64,000 bases of DNA from Sequoia sempervirens (taxonomy: Eukaryota > Streptophyta > Pinopsida > Cupressales > Cupressaceae): positions 529,286,550-529,350,549 of the forward strand of contig VDFB02193867.1 in assembly GCA_007258455.2 (NCBI GenBank), read 5' to 3'. The translations under genes and the position numbers were made by a program. Shown here piece after piece: positions 1-10,923 of the stretch; position 1 is the stretch's first letter, and each line of letters opens with the position of its first letter. The notes under the pieces are model-generated. The model was not told the DNA's origin. It did not search any database and worked only from the letters and a program-made list of their open reading frames with translations.

Positions 1-723
1 TGTGTTGATGTAGCATTAAAGATCCAATTCAAGCATATTCAACGTGTTGTTTCTAATAAAGTGTTGTGATCAAGATATACATTTTTTGAGGCCACTTCAT
101 GCAAGATTGGTGATTTGTACTCCAAGGTTCAGACAAAAGTGTGGTGAGGTGTAACATAGCATTTTTCCTTCATCATTCTTTATATTTCATGTTTCTTTAT
201 TTCATTACAAGGTTTGATTACAAAAATGGGGTTTGACCAAGGCAAAACCCTATTCCCTAACAATCAACATTCTCTCTTCTTTGATGTGTGATTGCAGGTT
301 TTAGGTTGAAGATCAAGTGGAGAGAAAAAGTTGTCAAAGTTGTAAAGTTGTAAAAGTTGTCATCTTTATTGCAAGATCATGAAAAGTCTTCTACATAATT
401 TATTTCTAACTTTTGGGAGCTAATCACCTTGGATCTGGGAATGTAGACATTCAAGAACAGAACCTAGAAATCAATTTTCCAAAACCTTAGCAAAGACCCA
501 TTCGCCATTGGGCGAATGAGTCCTTAGTGAGGCTTGAAAAAGCACTTTTTGGAGCAGGTACACATCATTTTGGAATCTTAAAACCTGCCTTTTTATTGTT
601 ATATCAGTTAGGTTTTTTTTATGTCTATCTATGCATAATTGAATCAAAAAAGCAATGAAAAAGAGAGGTTCATAATATTGGTGATTCATCTTTGATCACC
701 CTCTCCCTTTTTCCCACATTTCA
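1..723 (+). repeat. 3' part of an LTR (element E0, 5' LTR)
   Basis: This sequence aligns by eye with 20665-21360, the second half of the complete LTR at 19927-21360. It ends in CA directly before a primer-site-like TTTTGGTTAACCC. The true LTR start lies left of the window. The short reading frames here are in LTR DNA and I do not treat them as genes. It contains one copy of the 34-bp dyad at 495-523. Confidence 0.7.
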
Positions 724-726
724 TTT

Positions 727-739
727 TGGTTAACCCGGC
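727..739 (+). other. primer binding site of E0
   Basis: TGGTTAACCCGGC follows the CA end of the LTR after a few bases. It matches the primer sites of related elements at 2088 and 38486 (TGGTGAACCCAAC) and, on the minus strand, at 18718-18730. The priming tRNA was not identified. Confidence 0.5.
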
Positions 740-853
740 CTTTTGTGCATCATAGGTTTCTAATTTTAGAATTTCTTTTCACCTTAGATTAGATCTTGCA
801 TTCATTTTCATTTATATGCATTGAATTAGATCTCATTTAGGGTCTTCAATTTG

Positions 854-2083
854 TGTATAGGAGTGAATTTGTACCCCTTATTCAAATTCCCCTTTTACTC
901 TTCCTCACTTTAGAAAACCAAACTCAGAAGCTAAATTCCACACAAGACCACTACCTTTGTTCCACTTGGTGCCCATTTTGTGTGTTGGAAGAGGAATAAT
1001 TATTGGGGATTCCCATGCAACGCACAAATGTCCATGTGACATGCTTATGTCCCTAGTAGATTCCTACAACTGGAGCCTATAGAGGTGTTACACTTCCCAT
1101 TGGGGGTCGACTTGTAACTCCCTCTTCGGTCAACTGACCCTAATATGGTCATTTTCTTCAATCTTCCTTTAGAAATTTCATCTTCTACACATCCTCTAGC
1201 AGTTTTCTTTAGACTCTCTTACACTCACTTCTTGCATTCTCAAGCACTTTTAGTAGCACTTTACACTCCATAGCAACAACAACATCACTCCATCAACTCA
1301 GTAGAGCAAGTGTGGAACAACACCATTGCAGTAGGGGCTTGAGTCCTCTCATTTTCTCCTCCATTAACTTGTGAGCTCTTGGTGGGGGTGGTAAGCTTTC
1401 TACTTCTCTCCTCTACTATTTGGTTGAGTAGCACATTACTGTTTTGTAGTGTTTTAGTGTTATTTACTTCATTTCCTTTCTTTATCATACTATTTCTCCA
1501 TTGAGCATGCAAACTTGGTTGTCCGTGGAGGTGGAAACACCAAAACAAGGGTCTGACTGAGGCAAGCCTCTATACAGCCCCAACCAAATTTCCCTCTTTC
1601 TTGTGTGTAGGTGGACATGCACTTGGATCCAACTGGAAAATGAGTTCCTTTGTGAGATAATTCTTGCCACCTTAACTCTTGTGTATTTACTTTATCATAT
1701 TCATGCATATCTTTCCTACTTCATAGCATTTTTTTGGCCCTTTGAAAGTAATTAGCTAGTTCATTAGTTTATTTTCTAGTGTTTAACCTTGTCTCTTTAG
1801 TCCTCTAGTTGTATTGACACCAACACACTTGAGAGACACCAACGTGTCGTGTTGTCATCCCAAGATCGTGCTTTCGTCCTCGGGTAGAGAGCTTCCTGAG
1901 GTGCAGTGTTGAACCCAAAAACTGACTCGCCTAGTCCTATTCTAAGTTTCAGATCTATAGAGTGATCAAAGGGCCCTATAGTCCTCATCATTCTTGTCTC
2001 GCATTTCCTAAGTTAGGGTAGCCTTCTGCTCTTGGCTCTTTGCGACCTAGGGCCTTGAACGTGGTTGGTCCCCATCTCTTACA
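854..2083 (+). repeat. E1 5' LTR
   Basis: It starts TGTATAGGAG and ends CTTACA just before the primer site. It is clearly homologous to 5722-6985 over its whole length, with scattered substitutions and small indels, which implies an old insertion. Confidence 0.85.
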
Positions 2084-2087
2084 TTTT

Positions 2088-2100
2088 TGGTGAACCCAAC
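2088..2100 (+). other. E1 primer binding site
   Basis: TGGTGAACCCAAC starts four bases after the LTR end. The same sequence occurs after the E4 5' LTR at 38486-38498, which ties E1 and E4 to one lineage. Confidence 0.6.
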
Positions 2101-2792
2101 GTGAACCATCTTGGTTCTATTTTGTGATACTGAAAGACCCTTTCCTCATATTCTAGGAGAGTTGTAGGTGTGCATGTTGTGGGGCTCTTTTCCTCACCAC
2201 CCAACCTACGATCCCTAGTAGGCATAGGTGGAAGGTTCCAAAAGTGTTGCATGATGAAACCTTAGTTGGGTCACTGTCCTGTCCTGTCACCTTTTGGGGG
2301 CTCTATGAATGTATTGTCTAGTGTGTGTAATGGCTTCATTCTTGCATCATCCTATCCCCTCTGTGCAGCCTATGAGCAATGATAGTGGTATAACCTTCAC
2401 TTTATAGGACCTACTGATGGGTTTTAATAGGGAACCATCTCCTCTACATTCTTGTATGAATCAATAAGACCATCGTAGTTAGTGTTATCATTAATCCAAC
2501 ATCTCAAGTAAAAATTATAACTAAGGAGATCATGCTAATCAACTTCTTACATAAAGATGGGTATGATGTACCCCTAAGCACTATTTGCACACACGATGGA
2601 ATTTCCTATTGGTTGCTCGTGGTAGCTACTCCTTGGATTACTCTTAGCCTATGTCTATCTGTCCTCTTCTGCCTAGGAAGGACCTTCTATACCATTCTTA
2701 TTAGAATTATAAGAGAGGGAACTTGACACTGCAAGTGAGATACCCTCCATCACCCTATAATGTTTCATGTAAGGCTTGTCTAAAAGCTGATA

Positions 2793-4127
2793 ATGATGCC
2801 ACTAAGGCATGAAGAAAGGAAGAAGAGAAGTGGTCCTGAGATCCTTCTTCTTCCTCTTCTGTTTGCCACTCTAGCACTCCTTGCTCTATTGTGGTGCCAT
2901 CAGATTCTATTTTTCACTTGTAGGAGAATCCTATGGTGCCCACTTGGTGAAATCCTAAGTGTCCCGCATTTAAACTTCATGTTCTTCCCATGGTGCCTAG
3001 GCCCATTTGGTATAGCAAGAAGAAGGCCCCTTGTGGAGATTCCTCTATGTCTCAACCTCTGTAGCCTCCTACTGCTTCTACTCCCAAAAAAACAAGCAGG
3101 AAGAGGCCCACTTCTGAGACACTCGAACAGACTCTCCCTGATGTTCGTCAACTTTCTCCTCTTGCTCTCATTCAGGAGTTTGTTCCTCCACCAAAAAAAT
3201 GGCTATAGTGGACACTCCCATGGCTGAGTAGGAGCCCTCCATTCCTTCACAAACTCTGGCCTCTAGTTAAAGGAGTCATAGAAACCACCTTGCATATGAG
3301 CGCAAGCACCGACAAAAGGCTTTGTTGCCTAAGCAGGCCACCTTACAGAGGAAGGAAGAGGAGACAACCGCCCCTACTTCAAGGCCTCATGTAGTGTCCT
3401 CCTCTCTCCTTCCCTCTACTTCCATTCAATATAGCTCTGCATCGCTTCCATCATCCATTGCGAGTACAAATGGGCCTGACCCTTAAAAGGCACAGGTATT
3501 CATCGCTCCTTTGGTGGATTCGCCTTTGTTGATGTCCATTCTAGATGTCCCACCTTTCCCAAAACCCATAGATATGAGAAACAATTTGGTGGTGTCTACT
3601 ACATTTTTCTCCTTCCCCTCTTCCTTCACACCTCTTACATAGATTGTGGGGAGCTCACATCCCTCGATGAAGTAGAAGGTCGAAGGCAGTTCCTCTAGCA
3701 ATGAGGAACGTAAGAGGAGTCTACCTTCTCCACAAGGTGGTCCTATGCTGACTTGTTCTATCATAGTGACGGAACCAGTCCCGGCTTCCCCTAAGTTCAT
3801 CACCACTCCCGAATCATTTAGCAAGCCTAATGGTGAATCTCAGGTGCAGCCTTCCTATCCATTGAATCTAAACATAACACTCTTGTAAGGTGCATATTTA
3901 ACTCTATGGATGAGGTTCTAGCCTTGTCGATGATCTTCACTAAGTCACTAACCTTAGCTCCACAAGAACTCAGTGGAGAGGATCTTGTAGGGCCCTCTTC
4001 CTTGGCCCTTTTTGTGGGAGGGTTAGAAGCTCCTCCCCTTAACATTCCACCACTACAAGCTCATATTCCTCCCCCCTATAATGATCTAGAGTGGGAAGCA
4101 GATGACCTCTTGTTCGATCAATGTTAG
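2793..4127 (+). pseudogene. serine/proline-rich broken frame in the gag position of E1
   Basis: Coding-like stretches change frame several times: a basic segment near 3080-3200 (lysine/arginine-rich, then SPLALIQEFVPPPKKW), a Ser/Pro-rich part at 3490-3890, and a last open stretch at 3906-4127 (MDEVLALSMIFTKSLTLAPQ). Stops such as TAG and TAA interrupt each. The position after the primer site suggests a former gag-like protein, but no capsid motif or zinc knuckle is visible. It may instead be an element-specific protein of unknown role. The open frame listed at 2793-3227 is probably out of frame with the original protein. Confidence 0.4.
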
Positions 4128-5070
4128 GTGAGGCCATCTTCTTTATCTTTAGATTAGAAGTGTGTGTGTGTAATGATGTGTTTCCCCCATGATCATTCTA
4201 TGTGTTCCTAGATGACCCTTGTCACCCCTGTTGGTACTTGGATATAGGCGTGGTTTTTGTTTCGTAAACCTTTCTCTATTTGTATCATCATTCTTCCATG
4301 TTTGTGCTTGATTTTCGATAAATTGGGGACGATGCAAAGCATTGGGGGAATTTAGGCTTCCCTTCCATGTTGACCCACTTTTTCATTTTTTACTTTTTCT
4401 TTTGTGCATTCTTCTTGATCTAGTGGGGATTGATGATCTTTCACCTTGCACTGTAGTTACCTATTATTTATATAAGCATGAGAAAATCTAACCCTACAAA
4501 ACTAGATCCCCCTATGCCCTTTGTTTGTGATCATCTCTTTTTCGCTCTTTTCTTATCTTTCTCTCTTCTTTTCTTGAGTTTTCCCTTTCATGTGTGATAG
4601 TGCCATTACTTTAATTTTCAAAAATTGCATTTGTTTCCAATGAATCTTTTCTTGAGAATCTTCAAAAACTCTTTCAAGAATCACATTCTCAACTTGAAAC
4701 CCTAATGGAACGTGTTTTCTTCATCATGGGTTCATAAAGAAAGAACTTGAAAACCTTCCTCCGAAGTGGGAATCTTTGATCTTCCCCTTGCATGGGGGCA
4801 TATTCTTCCTTTCGAATTCCTTGATGAAGTGAACATCTTTCAAAAGGATTCCTAGATGATGAATCGATTAAAGAAAGATGCATCTCTTTCATACTTTCGA
4901 ATAGTGCATCCCTTGAGTGGACCCCCTTTTTCATGCCAAGTCCCTAAGGGACCCCTTTGAAATTTTTCCAACTTGTTGATGGTCTATGTGACTGTCCACT
5001 TACTTCCTTGCATGGCCACTTTTGGACATGTTCTATTTGTGGGTAAACATGTCACTTTGCAGGTGCACCT
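4128..5070 (+). other. E1 internal spacer
   Basis: There is no recognisable product. An AT-rich spacer (4140-4600) is followed by a possibly coding but interrupted stretch at 4640-4930. The minus-strand open frame at 4689-4934 has no recognisable motif and is not called. Confidence 0.3.
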
Positions 5071-5118
5071 ATGAAGCCGCTTCCTAACTCTACGGAGTCT
5101 ACTTTCCTAGGTATCCTT

Positions 5119-5552
5119 CATGTGAGAGATCTTGGGGGATACCACCCTATAGGTTTGTGTGTTTGTAGGGTGCTTCCTTTGAGATTCCTCCATGTGAGAG
5201 ATCTTGGGGGTCGCTCCCCTATTGGTCTTCGGGTCTGTAGGGCACTTTATTTGGGTTTCCTTCATGTGAGAGTTTTTAGAGGACACCTTCCTTGTATGTC
5301 TGCAGGTTTGTAAGGCACTTCCTTAGCTTCCTCCATGTGAGAGATCTTGGAGGTTGCCTCCTTATAGATCTGCAAGTTTGTAAGGTGCTTTTCTAGGTTT
5401 CCTTCATGCAAGAGATCTTGGAGGATACCTTCCTTACAGGTTTGTGGGCCTCTGAGGTGCTCTCTTCTCGGGGATTTCTTCATGTGAGAGATCTTTGGGG
5501 TTGCCTCCTTGTAGGTATGCGGGTCTATAAGATGCTATCATTCTTCAGCTTC
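5119..5552 (+). repeat. 72-bp tandem repeat, six units, 24-residue period
   Basis: CATGTGAGAG-like unit starts fall at 5119, 5191, 5263, 5334, 5405 and 5481, giving spacings of 72, 72, 71, 71 and 76. The first units keep frame in the open stretch 5071-5313 and encode repeats of the form FLHVRDLGG..PIGLRVCRA. Later units have lost frame by one-base deletions. The 3-fold period suggests expansion while under coding constraint, but no function is known. Confidence 0.8.
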
Positions 5553-5706
5553 ATAGTTTTGCAGGGCTATGAAGTCCTTTGCTTGTCCTGCACTCTTGAG
5601 CTCACTAGATTGCGATTTGCTTCCTCTACAGTTCAAGTATACATTTCTAACCCTACTACTTCTTCAATCTACTAGACTGAAGCACTCATTAGTATTCATG
5701 CTCGTT

Positions 5707-5721
5707 AAAGTGGGGGAAAAA
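5707..5721 (+). other. E1 polypurine tract
   Basis: AAAGTGGGGGAAAAA abuts the TGTATAGG start of the 3' LTR, the expected place for the plus-strand primer. Equivalent tracts precede the E4 3' LTR (57775) and, on the minus strand, the E2 3' LTR (12560-12583). Confidence 0.75.
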
Positions 5722-6985
5722 TGTATAGGAGAGAATATGCACCCCTATTTCAAATTCCCCTGTTAACCTTCATCACTTTAGAAAACCAAGCTCAAAGGCT
5801 AAATTCCACAAAATCCTGTTGACTTTGTTCCACTTGGTGCCCGTTTTGTGTGTTGACAGAGGAATAACTGTCGAGGATGCCTGCGCATCATGTAGAGGTT
5901 CACACAGTGCACTTGTGTCCCTAGTAGATTCCTATGACTAGAGCCTACAAAGGCGTTACACTTCCCATTAGGGGCTGACTTGTAATGCCCTCTTCAATCA
6001 ACTGACCTGAATATGGTTATTTTCTTCATTCTCTCTTCAAATTCATTCTCCCTTCAGGAATTTCATCTTCTACACATCCTCTAAAAATTTTCTTCACACT
6101 CTCTTACACTCACTTCTTGCATTTTCAAGTACTTTTAGCATCACTTGTACATCGTAGCAGCAACAACATCACCCCATCAACTCAGTAGAGCAAGTGTGGA
6201 ACAACACCATTGCAGCAGGGGCTTGAGTCCTCTCATTTTCTCCTCCATTAGCTTGTGAGCTCTTGCTCGAGGTGGTAAGCTTTCTACTCCTCTCCTCTAC
6301 TATTTGGTTGAGTAGCACATTACTGCTTTGTAGTGTTTTAGTGTTCTTTACTTCATTTCCTTTATTTATCGTACTACTTCTCCATCATTGCAAAATTGGT
6401 TGTATATGGAGGTGGACACACCAAAATGGGGTTCTGACTAAGGCAGGCCCCTCTACAACCCCAACCAAGTTTCCCTCTTTCTTGTGTGTAGGTGGACGTG
6501 CACTTGGAGCCAACTGGTGAACGATTTCCTTTGTGAGATTATTCTTGCCACCTTAACTCTTATGTATTTACTTTATCATATTTGTGCATATCTTTCCTAC
6601 TTCATAGCATTTTTTTGGCCCTTTGAAAGTAATTAGCTAGGTCGTTAGTCTATTTTCTTGTGTTTAACCTTGTCTCCTTAGTCCTCTAGTCATACGGACG
6701 CCAACACACTTGAGAGATGCTAGCATGTCACACTGTCATCCCAAGACTGTGCTTTCATCCTCAGGTAGGGAGCTTCCTAAGGTGCAGTGTTGAACCTAAA
6801 AACTAGCTCACCTATCCCTATTTTGAGTTTCAGATCTTTAAAGTGATCAAAAGGCCCTATAGTCATCATCATTCTCGTCTCGCATTTCCTAACACCCCTT
6901 TAAGCTGAGGTAAGTTAGGGCAACCTTCCACTCTTGGCTCTTCGTGACCTGGGGCCTTGAACGTGGTTTGTCCCCATCTCTTATA
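5722..6985 (+). repeat. E1 3' LTR
   Basis: It is the partner of 854-2083. It starts TGTATAGGAG and ends CTTATA, against CTTACA in the other copy. An insertion near 6892 (CCCCTTTAAGCTGAGG region) partly explains its greater length. Confidence 0.85.
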
Positions 6986-7685
6986 GTTTGCATTCAAGTT
7001 TGCATCTCATATAGGGTTTTAGGATTACATTATTTTTGTATTCTTTAAATTTGAGAAATATAAAAAAATTAGTCATTTTGAATATAATCTTGCATCACAT
7101 AAAATTTAATTTGAAAATAAAAACAAAATTTCATATCTAACTAGGTCTTTTAGTTCATCATTTTGTCACATTTTCAACCTGCATTTTACATTGCATTTAC
7201 AAAAAATTGAACTTGAAACTTATTGTAGCGGACTTGAATATGAAAATCATTAGAAAACACCTAAAAATTTGTAAAAATTAGTTTCAAAACCCTAATCTAG
7301 GATGCATTCATCCTAGGGTGAATGAGTCCCTGCTAGGGTTACATAGGCAACAAGTTCTCATAGTTCTTAAGCTTCAATATCAAATTTAGAATTTCTTGAA
7401 AAAGCATACCAGGACCCATTCACCATTGGGAGAATGATTCCTTTGAGGCCTACAAAAACCAAATTTTATGAGATTTTTGGTATTTTTTGTACTTCCTAGG
7501 CTTTTTGGTAACATACTATATTAGTATTGAAAGGTTTGGGAATTCCTTTTTCAAGCATCTAGGTCAAATCATCCATTTAGTGCATTCATTTTTAATGCAT
7601 TTCAAAAATTCATATTTATAGTACATTTGTTTACATTTTTTAACTGTTTCATACATTAGATAGCTTAATTTTTCATGTAACTAGC
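6986..7685 (+). other. E0 leader resumed after E1, no gene
   Basis: This AT-rich untranslated leader continues the sequence broken at 853. It contains two dyad copies (7300-7330 and 7411-7441). No reading frame of note is visible. Confidence 0.5.
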
Positions 7686-9047
7686 ATGTTTCCTTTTAGG
7701 AGATGTGGTTTTGATATGGTAAAGAATGGATTGCATAAGTACAACATCCTCTCTTATGATTTCAATGTAGAGCACAAAATTGAGGTCATTAAGAAACATG
7801 TTATCCATCCTTCTACTATCTTTCCTAGTTATGAGAACATCTTAGAGCAAGAGAATCAAATCATTGACACAATCATTAATATCACATTGCCTATCCTTCA
7901 CTCAAGACCTACTAGCTCTCCCATTTGTGGCTTGGATGATATGATACAAGAGGATACAAGCACATATATCCATGAAAAACATAATTGTTCTTCTCTTAAT
8001 ACCTCTCTTATTGATGATGAAGGTGTCTTGGTGAAAGATGATACAACTATTGAGAATCATGAAGGTCTTGTTTTTCCTTATCCTCCTCTCCCTATGGAAG
8101 ATATTATGACACAAGAAGATGATACCATTGATACATTCCTTAACATTACTTTACCTAGTCTCCATTCATCTCCCAACTCCTCCCCTATTTTTGAGAATGC
8201 TTTAGTGAAAGAGGATATAATTGTGGGAAATCATGAAAATCACACTTGTGAGGAGGATATGTTGGTGTGAAGAGATCCAATTATTGAGAACTATGAAAAT
8301 CCCACCTCTCCTAAGTGAAAAGACATTATAGAACATAGGGATGCAATTGTAGATAACCATGACAATCAAAGTTTTTCTTCTCCTAATATCTCTCCTATAG
8401 GTGAAGAAGATAGTTTGGTGTTAGAAGATACTCTTATTAAGAGTCACAAGAATCTTGTTTCTCCTTTTCCTAATGCTCCTACCATTTGGAAAGATCTATT
8501 TGAATGAAAGGATCCAATCATTGGTAAGCATGACAATCATAGTTTTTCTTCCCCTGATCCCTCCCCTATTTGTGGTGAAGATACATTACAAAATATAACC
8601 ATGGAATGTGATGAACCTCTTGAAAGCTCTCCTACTAGGGTAGATATTATGGCACAAGAGAATGAGACCTTAGAAAAAATGGATGAAATCACATGGACAA
8701 TCATAACAATCAAATTTGGCCTTCTCTTAATACTAATATTGGTGAAGATATTTTGATGATAAAAGATTCAATCCATGAGAGTCATTAGAATCCTATTTGT
8801 ACCTCTTCCCCTAGGGAAAACATTATTCAACAAGAGAATTCCATCATTGATAAGCAAGAAAATCCAACCATTGATAACCCTTATTTTTTATGAAGTCATT
8901 TTAGAAGAACTAGCCTTTGAATGTCATGAACATCTAGTTTGTTGTTCTCCTACTAGGGATGTACATGGTGGAAAAAATGACAATAATAATAATGAGGCTT
9001 CCTTTGATGAAGATGATGAAGTGAAATTAGACTCCCCTTCACAATGA
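7686..9047 (+). pseudogene. acidic repeat-rich protein of E0 (gag position), interrupted
   Basis: The frame opens at a real ATG (MFPFRRCGFDMVKNGL) and stays readable for about 1.3 kb with stops at 8268 and near 8316 and 8503 and at least one frameshift before 8775. The protein is built of degenerate repeats of about 35-45 residues, each with an acidic ED.L/DI block, an I..HEN/HDN block and SSP..SPI. At least two stops (after SPK and after LFE) sit where sister repeats have Trp, so TGG to TGA fits. The C-terminal half of the E4 frame (39300-40005) has the same composition and SPI/HENP motifs. No capsid or zinc knuckle is seen and the function is unknown. Confidence 0.5.
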
Positions 9048-9391
9048 TATCATGAAAATAAGGATAACTTTTAAGGTTATGCACATTAGATATCCCTTGA
9101 CACCAACCACACATGTAGAACCCGTACAAGAAAAAGAAAAAGAAAGGAATATTGAAGAAGTCACAAATTTATTGGAAGATTCTTGGGAAACCTTTGATTT
9201 CATACCTACATTCATGTGAGAATACAAGATCATAAAAAAAGACTATAAAAAAAAAAAAAAAAGTGGTAATGTCAATGCAAAATTCAAAAGCTTTGACTTC
9301 AACCACTTTAGAAGAAAAGACAACATGCATGACAAACTATGATGAAGTTGATTATGAACAACCAATGAATCCAAAATAAATAAAAAAGATA

Positions 9392-9526
9392 TATGGAAGA
9401 GGTTATGAACTTATGAATCAACTTGGGTATAGTGGAAAAGGATGTGGTGCTAAAGAACAAGGTATTTGTGTCCGTATAGAGCCTAACACACAAGAAACAA
9501 CTAGTACTCTTGGTTATTGTCCTTAA
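9392..9526 (+). pseudogene. G-patch-like motif in E0
   Basis: The frame reads YGRGYELMNQLGYSGKG, then CGAKEQGICVRIEP, and stops after GYCP. This matches the glycine pattern of the G-patch domain (hydrophobic...M/LGY..G.GLG...QGI..P), with Cys in place of the usual Leu before the third Gly. A TAA five codons upstream breaks the link to the preceding frame and fits a mutated Gln codon. G-patch domains follow the protease in some retroviruses and occur in some plant gypsy-type polyproteins, where they bind nucleic acid (family knowledge). Here it is a remnant of a larger polyprotein. Confidence 0.6.
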
Positions 9527-10923
9527 AGAAATTAAAGACTCAAACAAAGACTCACTTAACATCAACACTCTTACAAAAGATTCTTCCAAGACAACTTTAA
9601 CTTTGGTGCATCCTAAATTGATAGATATCTCATTAGTTATGCATCAAGTTGATACTTTGTTTACTCATCATAATCAATAACAATAATTATTGATCCTTTC
9701 CATGTAATAGTTGTATCATCATAGCATGCTCACTATGTCATGTTTTACACTCATTGAAAGCCATGTCCTTGTTGCAAGGAGTAGAATATCATCATTCATC
9801 TCAGCTTATCCTTGTCCCACACTTAGTGGGGGTAAGGGGATTAGTTATCCTTATCCTATTTTTGGCATTTGATGTGGTCACTTTGGCTAGTTTTCTACCT
9901 TTTGTATATACCAACCGAGATTAGGATGCAAATGACCCACTATAGGTTGACTCACATGTGCCTTACTAGTCTTCTTCATTGTTTTGTTTTTCATGTTCTT
10001 TTATGTGATTTCATGTGTGTAATATGTTCCCCCATACTACTTTGTTTGATGTATCTCTCTCTCTTTGTGCATTCCTCTATATGTATCTACATTCTTCTCT
10101 ATGTTGTAAACATTTTATCCTTTTACATTCATCTTGTGTTTTCCTTTTGGGGATGACGCAAGGTATTGAGACATTTAGGTCTCTCCATGCTGACCCGAAG
10201 GATTTTTCTTTGTTTTCGCTCTCTTTGTGTCATTCTTCTAGTTCTATGAGTATTCATAGTTCCATGGTTTATAATAACATTGTAACAAAGACATACTAAT
10301 CTCGGATCCATAGATCCCTTCCATATTTTTATGGGCAACCCCTTTTTCCTTTTTCATGACGTAGCTCTATTTCAGGAACATATAACTTGGCATAGGGCTT
10401 TTCGATTAAGATCTCAAGTTTTAGGATGGAACATTAGCTACTTTAAAGTGGGGGCATACATCGATGACATCTTTCAAAAAAATCATATTTCATGGTGTGA
10501 TTTTTTGTACTTGTGATGTGTCCTATTCTTGGTGGTTTCATTGCGTTTGATGTCCTCCAAGAGTTCAATATTTCTAAGAATATGGCTTTCCCTTAATTTG
10601 GCATGATGCAAAGCAAGGCATCCCATAAGTGGCAATCTATTATACTTGATCTATCCTCTCTTGCATACATTAGGCACAATGATCCCTAACAAGAAGACCT
10701 TACATGAACAAAGTAAGATCCCCTTAAAAAAAACCTTGTAGACACAATATTCATAAGTGATAAGCATGGTGGTGCCTTATTAAAGTTTTTAGGAGGATAA
10801 ATTTGATATGGTATGGGAGCCTAATATGATTCTATCATTTTCTATTCTTTCGGGATACTCACCTACTAGATTTCCTGAGTTTCCACTACCCCAGAGTGAT
10901 CACATGTGTCATTTGGATAGTGG
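9527..10923 (+). other. E0 3' non-coding region, truncated by E2
   Basis: This is homologous to 41000-41979 plus 57171-57230 of E4 and, inverted, to about 13260-14350 of E2. A purine run (AAAGTGGGGGCATACA, near 10446) is shared by all three copies but is not followed by an LTR here. The short reading frames in the region (9869-10516) differ between the copies and are not treated as genes. Confidence 0.55.

Larger units (their letters stand above)
854..6985 (+). mobile_element. E1: LTR retrotransposon without polymerase, nested in E0
   Basis: Two related LTRs (854-2083 and 5722-6985) flank 3.6 kb. A primer site follows the first LTR and a purine tract precedes the second, so both ends are defined. 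Flanking pentamers are atttg (849-853) and gtttg (6986-6990), a 5-bp target duplication with one mismatch. No reverse transcriptase, RNase H or integrase motif is visible inside, so this is a non-autonomous derivative, probably mobilised by proteins of a related gypsy element (inference). The internal part holds a serine/proline-rich broken frame and a 72-bp tandem repeat. Confidence 0.8.

Noticed and set aside
2793..3227. 144-codon open frame, leucine-rich, membrane-like
   Set aside because: Another frame of the same stretch reads as a basic, Ser/Pro-rich protein (KKTSRKRPTSETLEQT). The leucine-rich frame is what CTY-rich DNA gives in the alternative frame.
5119..5552. CRISPR array
   Set aside because: Six similar units of 72 bp are contiguous and diverge throughout, with no repeat-spacer alternation, and the genome is a plant.
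10446..10460. Polypurine tract of E0 with an LTR following
   Set aside because: AAAGTGGGGGCATACA occurs at the same place in E4 (41755) and E2 (13530) well before their real tracts, and no LTR start follows.
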